64,000 nucleotides of DNA. It comes from Myxococcales bacterium (GTDB lineage Bacteria; Myxococcota_A; Bradymonadia; UBA7976; UBA1532). A model generated the notes under the pieces. That model saw only the letters and a list, made by a program, of their open reading frames with translations, was not told where the DNA came from and did not search any database. Positions within the stretch are counted from its first letter, which is position 1, and every line of letters starts with the position of its first letter. This document shows, in pieces, positions 36,025-42,424 of the stretch. Made by a program: the position numbers and the translations under genes. The stretch spans positions 558,001 to 622,000 of the forward strand of contig JACKDL010000001.1 of NCBI GenBank assembly GCA_020633555.1, read 5' to 3'.

Positions 36025-37515
36025 TCACACCCCCCGCGCCAGGGCCAGCCGCACGGCCTTCAGCCCCGCGAACGCCTTCGCCCGGCACTCGGCCCGCTCC
36101 TTCGCCGGCACGGAGTCGTGCACCACCCCGGCGCCGGCCTGCGCGTGCACCCGGTCACGCTCCACCAGCAGCGTGCGGATGGCGATGCAGGTGTCCATGC
36201 CGCCGTTCACGTCGAAGTAGCCCACGGCGCCCGCGTACGGACCCCGGCGGTGGGGCTCCAGCTCCGCCAGCAGCTCGCAGGCCCGAACCTTGGGCGCCCC
36301 CGACACGGTGCCCGCCGGGAAGCAGGCCCGCAGCACATCGAAGGCGTCCACGTCGGGCCGGCGGATCCCCCGCACGTCGCTCACCACGTGCATCACGTGG
36401 GAGTAGCGCTCGATGTGCTCGCGGTCGTGCACCGCCACGGTGCCGGCCTGCGCCACCCGGCCCACGTCGTTGCGGCCCAGGTCCAGCAGCATCCGGTGCT
36501 CGGCCAGCTCCTTCGGATCCGCCAGCAGATCGGCGGCGTGCGCCGCGTCCTCGGCCTCGGTATCACCCCGGGGCCGGGTGCCCGCGATGGGCCGTACCAG
36601 CACCTCGTCATCCTCCAGCCGCACCAGCACCTCGGGCGAGGCCCCCACCAGCGCGAAGTCCCCGAACTTCAACAGGAACATGTAGGGCGACGGGTTGATG
36701 GCCCGCAGCGCGCGGTACAGGGTCAGCGGATCCACCGCCGCCTCCACGGTGACCCGCTCGCTGACGACCACCTGGAAGATCTCGCCGGCCTCGATGGCGG
36801 CGCGGCCCGCCTGCACGGCGGCCTCCAGGTCTTCGGCTGTGCGGTGCTCGGTGACCGCTGGGGCCGGGCCCTCGGGCTCGGGCTCGCCCGGATCCAGCGG
36901 CCAGGGGCCCTCGGGCGCGAGCTGCGTGGCGGCCAGGCGACCCACCAGGGCGTGCAGGCGATCCAGGCCCTGGGCATAGGCGGCTGCGCGATCGCCGACG
37001 AGGGGGGCGTGCACCACCAGCAGCAGCCGACGCGACACGTGATCGTAGATGGCCAGCTCGCCGACGAACTGCCAGGCGCCCTCGGGGATGGCGGGGCCGG
37101 CGCCCTTCGGCAGCGGCACACTGGGTTCGAAGTAGCGGATGCAGTCGAAGCCCAGGTAGCCGACGGCGCCGCCCGTGAAGCGAGGCAGCGGCCGCGGCGA
37201 CCACACCGACCAGCCGGCCAGCGCGTCGCGCAGCACCGTCAGCGGATCGGTGAAGGTCACCGGCTCGGCGCCCAGGGTCCCCTGCCCGTCGCGGAACCGG
37301 AACGTGCGGCGGCTGTGGCCGATGAAGCTGTAGCGGCCCATGCGCTCGCCGCCCTCCACGCTCTCGAGCAGGAAGGCCTCGGGCCGACCGGCGGCCAGCT
37401 TGCGGTAAAGCGAGATGGGGGTCTCGCCGTCCGCCAGCAGGCTCACGCTCAGCGCGGCGTGGCTGGCGTCGCCGCGGTACTCCAGGAACGCCTGCCGGCT
37501 GGGGATGGGGGTCAT
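36025..37515 (-). CDS. trpE: Anthranilate synthase component I
   Basis: Converts chorismate to anthranilate with ammonia from TrpG. 496 residues. The N-terminal part has the LLES-type tryptophan feedback motif (FLLESVEGGERMGRYSFIG) and a second element PSPYMFLLK; the C-terminal chorismate-binding core shows IAGTRPRG, DLGRNDVGRVA, HVVSDVRG, PAGTVSGAPKVRA and GAVGYFDVNGGMD. The feedback motif implies allosteric inhibition by tryptophan. ATG 37515 overlaps the trpR-like gene stop by 4 bases. Confidence 0.96.
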   Translation of the reverse strand: MTPIPSRQAFLEYRGDASHAALSVSLLADGETPISLYRKLAAGRPEAFLLESVEGGERMGRYSFIGHSRRTFRFRDGQGTLGAEPVTFTDPLTVLRDALAGWSVWSPRPLPRFTGGAVGYLGFDCIRYFEPSVPLPKGAGPAIPEGAWQFVGELAIYDHVSRRLLLVVHAPLVGDRAAAYAQGLDRLHALVGRLAATQLAPEGPWPLDPGEPEPEGPAPAVTEHRTAEDLEAAVQAGRAAIEAGEIFQVVVSERVTVEAAVDPLTLYRALRAINPSPYMFLLKFGDFALVGASPEVLVRLEDDEVLVRPIAGTRPRGDTEAEDAAHAADLLADPKELAEHRMLLDLGRNDVGRVAQAGTVAVHDREHIERYSHVMHVVSDVRGIRRPDVDAFDVLRACFPAGTVSGAPKVRACELLAELEPHRRGPYAGAVGYFDVNGGMDTCIAIRTLLVERDRVHAQAGAGVVHDSVPAKERAECRAKAFAGLKAVRLALARGV

Positions 37516-37829
37516 GGCGCCTCCCCGGCCGGCCCCGGCAGCCCCAGGGCCTGGAGCGCCGCGAAGGCTTGCACGAACCCGCCCCGGCCGTACTGGAGCT
37601 GGCGGCTCCCCCGCCCCACAGTGGTGATCGAGCAGCCCACGGCGTCGCGCACCGCCCGCTGGCTCTCGCCGGCGCGCAGCCGCTTCACGATGGCCCAGCG
37701 CTCGGTGAGCGCCTCGGTCTCCGCGGGGGTCAGCAGGTCGCCCAGCAAGGCCTGGATGGCCGCGGGCTGCTCCAGGTGGGCCAGCACGGCCACCAGATCG
37801 GCGGGCAGGTCGGGTTCGGCGCGGCTCAA
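37512..37829 (-). CDS. TrpR/YerC-family regulator, first gene of the trp unit
   Basis: 105 residues from TTG 37829, with CAGGGA 8-13 bases upstream; the longer frame to ATG 37901 would place the gene over the promoter region. E. coli TrpR is 108 residues. The core LLTPAETEALTERWAIVKRLRAG and the helix-turn-helix ESQRAVRDAVGCSITTVGRGS align with TrpR. Residues that contact L-Trp in E. coli (Thr44, Arg54, Arg84) appear as Thr34, Arg44 and Arg73. A Trp-dependent repressor of its own operon is therefore plausible. The C-terminus carries about 25 extra residues (YGRGGFVQAFAALQALGLP) as in YerC proteins. Translationally coupled to trpE (ATGA), an arrangement that would give direct autoregulation. 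Activator or metal-sensing alternatives cannot be excluded. Confidence 0.82.
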   Translation of the reverse strand: MSRAEPDLPADLVAVLAHLEQPAAIQALLGDLLTPAETEALTERWAIVKRLRAGESQRAVRDAVGCSITTVGRGSRQLQYGRGGFVQAFAALQALGLPGPAGEAP

Positions 37830-37841
37830 CGAGGTGTCCCT

Positions 37842-37855
37842 GTGTATTACTGCAC
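37842..37855. promoter_or_regulatory. Candidate operator in front of the trp unit
   Basis: GTGTATTACTGCAC is an imperfect palindrome (10 of 14 positions symmetric, GTGnAnTAnTnCAC) placed 13 bases before the TTG start of the trpR-like gene, in an AT-richer patch. On the minus strand a -10-like TAATAC lies inside it, and a TTGAAA further upstream could be a -35. Position fits a repressor site, but similarity to the E. coli trp operator is slight. Confidence 0.35.
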
Positions 37856-37955
37856 CGGGACAATGGATCGACTGTTCGCCCCGTTTCAACCCCCCCGCCA
37901 CAAAAATGCGAAGTCCTGTGAAAGGATTGAATGTTCTGTCCCGAAGGGCTGTAGG

Positions 37956-37994
37956 CAGGCAGTTTTGCCTGGGGCCAGCCGCCGAGGGGGCGGC
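37956..37994 (+). promoter_or_regulatory. Two hairpins in the leader of the cysteine-hairpin protein gene
   Basis: CAGGCA-GTTT-TGCCTG (37956-37971) and GCCGCC-GAGGG-GGCGGC (37978-37994) are two perfect 6-base stems in the 5' leader, 32-70 bases before the ATG at 38027. A -35-like TTGAAT lies about 25 bases before the first hairpin. They may protect the mRNA or regulate it; no known riboswitch pattern is recognised. Confidence 0.4.
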
Positions 37995-38014
37995 CGGTCA
38001 AACCGTGGCAGTTC

Positions 38015-38020
38015 AGGAGG
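38015..38020 (+). promoter_or_regulatory. Ribosome binding site, gene at 38027
   Basis: AGGAGG, a perfect Shine-Dalgarno core, 6 bases before the ATG. One of the strongest in the window, suggesting high expression of the secreted protein. Confidence 0.85.
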
Positions 38021-38026
38021 AAGCCC

Positions 38027-38524
38027 ATGCACTTCAAGGCCATCATGCACAGCGCGCTGTTCGGCGCTGCGCTCTTCGTCGTCGCCCCCACCGCCGCCCA
38101 GGCCGGCCCCGTGGGCTGCGCCCAGGCCATCGCGAGCTGCGTTGGCGGCGGCAAGAAGGTCGCCGACAAGATCAAGGACTCGCGGGACGCCTGCGAGGCC
38201 CTGCGGGACTGCAAGAAGGTCTGCCGCGTCGACAAGCGCGAGGAGAAGGCCGAGAACCGCGACGAGAAGAAGGAGTGCATCGACGCCTGCGACAAGAAGA
38301 AGGGCAAGGCGAAGCGCGAGTGCAAGAGCGAGTGCCGCCAGGAGAAGCGGGCCGGCAACAAGGACGCCCGCGAGGACAAGCGCGACTGCATGGATAGCTG
38401 CCGCGAGCAGTACAAGACCCCCGCCTGCAAGAACGCGCGCAAGAAGATGGTGGCCGCCATCGTGGGCCAGGGTCTGAAGTGCGCCGCCCAGGTGGCTGCG
38501 CAGTGCCCGCCCGCCGTGCCCTGA
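38027..38524 (+). CDS. Secreted Cys-rich charged protein with tandem CX3C-X17-CX3C modules
   Basis: 165 residues; signal peptide to about residue 26 (ALFGAALFVVAPTAAQA-GPV). The mature part has 14 cysteines and is extremely rich in Lys, Arg, Glu and Asp. Four CX3C pairs (Cys62/66, 84/88, 99/103, 121/125) are spaced 17, 10 and 17 residues apart, so the centre is two copies of CX3C-X17-CX3C separated by 10 residues. The two 17-residue arms share Arg/Lys positions and charge pattern, so they look like an internal duplication. The same CX3C/CX3C arrangement defines helical-hairpin (alpha-hairpinin or twin CX3C) folds, in which two antiparallel helices are held by two disulphides. Function unknown; periplasmic or extracellular. 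I know no bacterial family with this exact layout. Confidence 0.8.
   Translation: MHFKAIMHSALFGAALFVVAPTAAQAGPVGCAQAIASCVGGGKKVADKIKDSRDACEALRDCKKVCRVDKREEKAENRDEKKECIDACDKKKGKAKRECKSECRQEKRAGNKDAREDKRDCMDSCREQYKTPACKNARKKMVAAIVGQGLKCAAQVAAQCPPAVP
38210..38401 (+). repeat. Internal protein-level duplication (two CX3C-X17-CX3C modules)
   Basis: Codons for residues 62-88 and 99-125 form two modules with identical cysteine spacing and similar charge order (arms begin RVDKR and RQEKR and end KKE and KRD). The DNA is diverged, so this is an old duplication. Confidence 0.75.
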
Positions 38525-39898
38525 TCAGGCTGGCGCCGAGGGCTCTTCGGCCGGCGTAGCCGGGGTGCCCTCGGGCGCGGGCAGCGCGGCCTGCGCCGCC
38601 GCCTCGTGGGCCGCGGGCAGCGCGACCTCCACCGCGTGGGCCAGCCGGCTCAAGGCCTTGCGGCCCACCTTCGCAAAAGCGTCCAACCCCACCGTGGCCA
38701 CGTGCCGAGCCAGATCGGGGCCCGCCGCGGCCCACGCGGCCTCAAGCTCGGCGTCCCCAAGGGCCAGGCGTTCCCGGAAGTGCTCGCGGAACACCACCTC
38801 GAGCCGCCCAGGGGCCCGGTCGACCGCCTGCCGCCGCCACCGGCGCCCCGCCAGCCAGGTGCCGTAGAGCGCCACGCCCAGCAACGCCAGCCAGAAGACG
38901 TGTACGCCCCACATGGCCTCGGGCTTGGCCAGGATGCGGCTGATGGCCCACCCACCGGCGCACAGGCCCGTCAGGGCAGCCCCGGCCATGACCCCGCGGC
39001 GCGCCACCGCCGACACCTCGTCGCGGGCCGCCTCGAGCACGGTGGCGCGCAGCCAGATGCGCCGGGCCTCGCTGCGCATGCGGTTCAGCAGGCTGTCCCG
39101 GCGCCGGGCGGGCAGCGCCTCGACGTCGCCCTTCAGCTCGCCCAGGGCGGCCGCGAAGGACTCGGGCGACAGCCCGCCCTTCCCGGGCAGCGCCGTGGTG
39201 TAGATGTGGGGCACGTCCTGCCGCTTGAGCACCCGCGACAGGTTCCAGCACAGGGCGCCGTAGGCCCGCGCGAAGTCCCGCAGATCCACGAACAGGTCCA
39301 TCTTGTTCATCACCACCCGCAGCCGGTCCTCCAGCCCCGAAAGGGATCGGGCCAGCACCGTCAGCGTTTCGCCAGTGGTGCCCGGCTTCTCGGGGTCGAA
39401 CAGCAGCAGCACCAGATCGGCCTGCTCGGCGAGCGCCCGTACCACCGCCTCGAAGTCGTAGGGCCGGTTGGCCTGCTCGCTCCCCGTGTCGATCATGCCC
39501 GGTGAGTCCACCAGCCACACCTGCTGGAGCAGGGGCGACGCCACCGGGCGCCCCTTCAGGTGACGCAGCAGGCCGGGGCCGAACTTGCGCAGGCCGCGGA
39601 AGGGCAAGTCCGGGCGGGCGGTCAGGGCGTCGCCGTCCAGGGGCTCGCCCTCGCCGTGGAACAGCACGGTGAAGCCGTCGTCGGTGGGCGCGACGCCGGT
39701 CCGCTGGATGTCCTGGCCCAGCAGGTGGTTCACCAGCGACGACTTGCCCGAGGAGTGGTTGCCCAGCAACAAGACGAACGGTGGCGCCCGCAGCACGGGC
39801 TCCTCCAGCAGGCTCACCCGCTGCCGCTCCGCGACCGGTCGCACCGTCTCGCGCCAGATGGACAGGGCGGTCTCGAGCGCTTCGGGGTGTGTGCTCAT
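38525..39898 (-). CDS. Membrane-anchored dynamin-like GTPase
   Basis: 457 residues from ATG 39898; an earlier in-frame start at 40033 would add a low-quality basic stretch. GTPase motifs: G1 LLGNHSSGKSSLVN at residues 45-56, G2 Thr in RTGVAPTDDGF, G3 VDSPGM, G4 MNKMD. This is the EHD/dynamin-like subgroup. After the G domain and a helical segment, two hydrophobic helices at about 302-323 and 329-348 (VMAGAALTGLCAGGWAI, VHVFWLALLGVALYGTWL) would insert in the inner membrane, followed by a helical C-terminus rich in Ala. Such proteins remodel or tether membranes. Divergent from the DUF2760-Hsp70 operon, 124 bases apart, with no clear promoter hexamers. Confidence 0.82.
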   Translation of the reverse strand: MSTHPEALETALSIWRETVRPVAERQRVSLLEEPVLRAPPFVLLLGNHSSGKSSLVNHLLGQDIQRTGVAPTDDGFTVLFHGEGEPLDGDALTARPDLPFRGLRKFGPGLLRHLKGRPVASPLLQQVWLVDSPGMIDTGSEQANRPYDFEAVVRALAEQADLVLLLFDPEKPGTTGETLTVLARSLSGLEDRLRVVMNKMDLFVDLRDFARAYGALCWNLSRVLKRQDVPHIYTTALPGKGGLSPESFAAALGELKGDVEALPARRRDSLLNRMRSEARRIWLRATVLEAARDEVSAVARRGVMAGAALTGLCAGGWAISRILAKPEAMWGVHVFWLALLGVALYGTWLAGRRWRRQAVDRAPGRLEVVFREHFRERLALGDAELEAAWAAAGPDLARHVATVGLDAFAKVGRKALSRLAHAVEVALPAAHEAAAQAALPAPEGTPATPAEEPSAPA

Positions 39899-40022
39899 GG
39901 GCCCGGATGGTGCCCGATGCGTCCCCGCGCGGGAAGCGCCGTGGCCGCGCCCGTTGCGAGCGAGGGGCCGCATATGGCAATGAGGCCCGTTGGTGGTGGG
40001 CACCGAAGTCAAGGGAGGCACG

Positions 40023-40601
40023 GTGGACGGCAAGGCTCTGGGGCTCGGCGCGCGCCTGGCGATGTTCTTCAGCTTGCCCTGGCGGCTGCTCTTCGACGGG
40101 GCTCTGGCCGGGCGACTGGCCGACGCCGCCGCGGGCCGCGCGCTGCCCGCCCCCGAGGCACCCCCGCCCGAGCCGACCCCCGCACCGGTGGCCGAGGTGG
40201 CCCCGGAAGTGGTCGGGCCCGACTACACGGCGGGCTTGCAGGTGTTGGCCATCCTCCAGCGGGAGGGTCGCTTCATCGACTTCCTGCAGGAGAACGTGGC
40301 CGAGTTCTCGGACGCCGAGATCGGTGCCGCCGCGCGGGTGGTGCACGCCGGCTGCAAGAAGGCGCTGGCCGAGTACGTGACCCTGGCCCCCGTGCGACCC
40401 GAGGCGGACGGCGCCCGGATCACCCTGGCCCCCGGCTTCGACGCCCTGCGCCACCGCCTGACGGGCAACGTGGTGGGCGAGCCCCCCTACACCGGCGAGC
40501 TGGCGCACCCCGGCTGGCAGGTGACCCGCATCGAGCTGCCGACCCTGAGCCCGGGCCATGACGCCCGCGTGGTGGCGCCGGCAGAGGTGGAGCTGACGTG
40601 A
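40023..40601 (+). CDS. DUF2760 protein
   Basis: 192 residues from GTG 40023, which has AAGGGAGG (40011-40018) upstream. The N-terminus carries a short hydrophobic segment (LAMFFSLPWRLLFDGALAG), then a Pro-rich linker, then the DUF2760 core (LQVLAILQREGRFIDFLQENVAEFSDAEIGAAARVVHAGCKKAL... HRLTGNVVGEPPYTGELAHPGW). Function unknown. DUF2760 genes habitually precede a pair of Hsp70-like genes; that is exactly the context here, with a GTGA overlap to the first Hsp70. Confidence 0.85.
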   Translation: MDGKALGLGARLAMFFSLPWRLLFDGALAGRLADAAAGRALPAPEAPPPEPTPAPVAEVAPEVVGPDYTAGLQVLAILQREGRFIDFLQENVAEFSDAEIGAAARVVHAGCKKALAEYVTLAPVRPEADGARITLAPGFDALRHRLTGNVVGEPPYTGELAHPGWQVTRIELPTLSPGHDARVVAPAEVELT

Positions 40602-42418
40602 GCAACATCGACGGCACGGGCGCCGCAGCCCCGAAGTTCGCGCTGGGCATCGACCTGGGCACCACGAACTGCGCCCTGGCGGCCACGCCCTTGAGCGAGA
40701 AGCACGCCGATCCGCAGTCCTTCGCCGTGCCCCAGGTGATCCACCCCAACGAGGTGAAGGCCGAACCGCTCTTGCCTTCGTCCCTGTACCTGCCCGCCCG
40801 CGACGAGCTGCCCCGCGGGGCGCTGGCGCTGCCCTGGGCGCCCATGACGCGGGTGGCGGTGGGGCGCTTCGCCCGGGATCGGGGGGCGGGCACCCCCGTG
40901 CGCCTGATCCACTCCGCCAAGAGCTGGCTGAGCCACGCCGGCGTGGACCGGCGCGGCAACATCCTGCCGTGGGGTGCGCCCGACGAGGTGCCGCGCATCT
41001 CGCCGCTGGACGCCTCGGCCCGCTACCTGGAGCACCTGCGCGCCGCCTGGGATGACGCCCACCCCGAGGCGCCCCTGGACGAGCAGGAGGTGGTGCTGAC
41101 CGTGCCCGCGTCCTTCGACGCCGTGGCCCGCGAGCTCACCGTCGAGGCCGCCGTGCAGGCCGGCCTGCCGGCGAACCTGCGCCTGCTGGAGGAGCCGCAG
41201 GCCGCGCTGTACGCCTGGCTGGCGGATCGCGGCGCCGACTGGCGCAAGGAGGTGGCCGTCGGCGACACGCTGCTGGTCATCGACATCGGCGGCGGCACCA
41301 CGGACTTCTCGCTCATCGCCGTGCGCGAGGGCGAGGGCGGCACGCTGGAGCTGGAGCGGGTGGCCGTGGGCGAGCACATCCTGCTCGGCGGCGACAACAT
41401 CGACCTGGCTTTGGCCTACACCGTCAAGGCGCGGCTCGAGGCCGACGGTCACACCTTGGACGACTGGCAGATGCGGGCGCTGACCCACGGCTGCCGGGTG
41501 GCCAAGGAGCAGCTCCTGAGCGATCTGGACAAGCCCGAGTGGCCGCTGGTGGTGCCCGGGCGCGGCAGCCGGCTCATCGGGGGGACCCTGCGCACGGCGC
41601 TGCAGCGCGCCGAGCTCGACGGCGTGATGATGGCCGGCTTCCTGCCTGTGGTGGCCGCCGACGCCCGCCCGGCGAAGCGCGCCCGCATGGGCCTGCAGAC
41701 CCTTGGGCTGCCCTACGCCACCGACGCCGCCATCACCCGCCACCTGGCGGCCTTCCTGGGGCGCGACGGGCTGGCCCGGCGGGCGCCTGAGCACAGCTTC
41801 CTCCACCCCTCGGCGGTGCTGTTCAACGGCGGCGTCACGCGCTCTCCCGCGGTGCGGCAGCGCATCCTGGAAGTGCTGGGGGCCTGGGTGCAGGCCGAGG
41901 GGGGCCTGGCGCCCACGGTGTTGGAGGGGGTCAACCCCGACCAGGCCGTGAGCCGGGGCGCCGCCTACTACGCCCATGCCCGCGCGCAGGGCGGGGTGCG
42001 CATCAAGGGCGGGACCACCCGCGCGTACTACGTGGGCGTGGAGCGCGCCGGCCTGGCCGTGCCGGGCCTGCCCCCGCAGATTGACGCCCTGTGCATCGCG
42101 CCCTTCGGCATGGAGGAGGGCTCCGAGGTGGAGCTGCCCGAGCCCTTCGGCCTGTATGTGGGCGAGCCGGTGCACTTCCGGTTCTTCGGGTCGGGCGCCC
42201 GCCAGACCGACACGGTGGGCGCGGTGGTCAGCCCGGCCCAGCTCGACGAGGTGGCCCCCATCGAGACCACCCTGACCGTGCCCGAGGACGAGGTGGGCCA
42301 GGTGGTCCCGGTGCACCTGCACGCTCGGGTGACCGAGGTGGGCACCCTGGAGTTGTCGGCGGTGCAAGACGGCACCGGGCGACGCTGGAAGCTCAGCTTC
42401 AACGTCCGGGTGGAGTGA
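40598..42418 (+). CDS. Hsp70-family protein, short form
   Basis: 606 residues, GTG start coupled to the DUF2760 gene. The actin-like ATPase shows FALGIDLGTTNCALA (phosphate 1), LLVIDIGGGTTDFSLI (phosphate 2), LLGGDNIDLALA and the adenosine motif ALLFNGGVTRS-like segment VLFNGGV. The substrate-binding part is much reduced and ends about residue 606 without a DnaK lid. It is not a housekeeping DnaK: the ATPase has long insertions (LPARDELPRGALALPW) shared with the next gene. Probably a dedicated chaperone acting with DUF2760; client unknown. Confidence 0.88.
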   Translation: MSNIDGTGAAAPKFALGIDLGTTNCALAATPLSEKHADPQSFAVPQVIHPNEVKAEPLLPSSLYLPARDELPRGALALPWAPMTRVAVGRFARDRGAGTPVRLIHSAKSWLSHAGVDRRGNILPWGAPDEVPRISPLDASARYLEHLRAAWDDAHPEAPLDEQEVVLTVPASFDAVARELTVEAAVQAGLPANLRLLEEPQAALYAWLADRGADWRKEVAVGDTLLVIDIGGGTTDFSLIAVREGEGGTLELERVAVGEHILLGGDNIDLALAYTVKARLEADGHTLDDWQMRALTHGCRVAKEQLLSDLDKPEWPLVVPGRGSRLIGGTLRTALQRAELDGVMMAGFLPVVAADARPAKRARMGLQTLGLPYATDAAITRHLAAFLGRDGLARRAPEHSFLHPSAVLFNGGVTRSPAVRQRILEVLGAWVQAEGGLAPTVLEGVNPDQAVSRGAAYYAHARAQGGVRIKGGTTRAYYVGVERAGLAVPGLPPQIDALCIAPFGMEEGSEVELPEPFGLYVGEPVHFRFFGSGARQTDTVGAVVSPAQLDEVAPIETTLTVPEDEVGQVVPVHLHARVTEVGTLELSAVQDGTGRRWKLSFNVRVE

Positions 42419-42424
42419 TCGATC

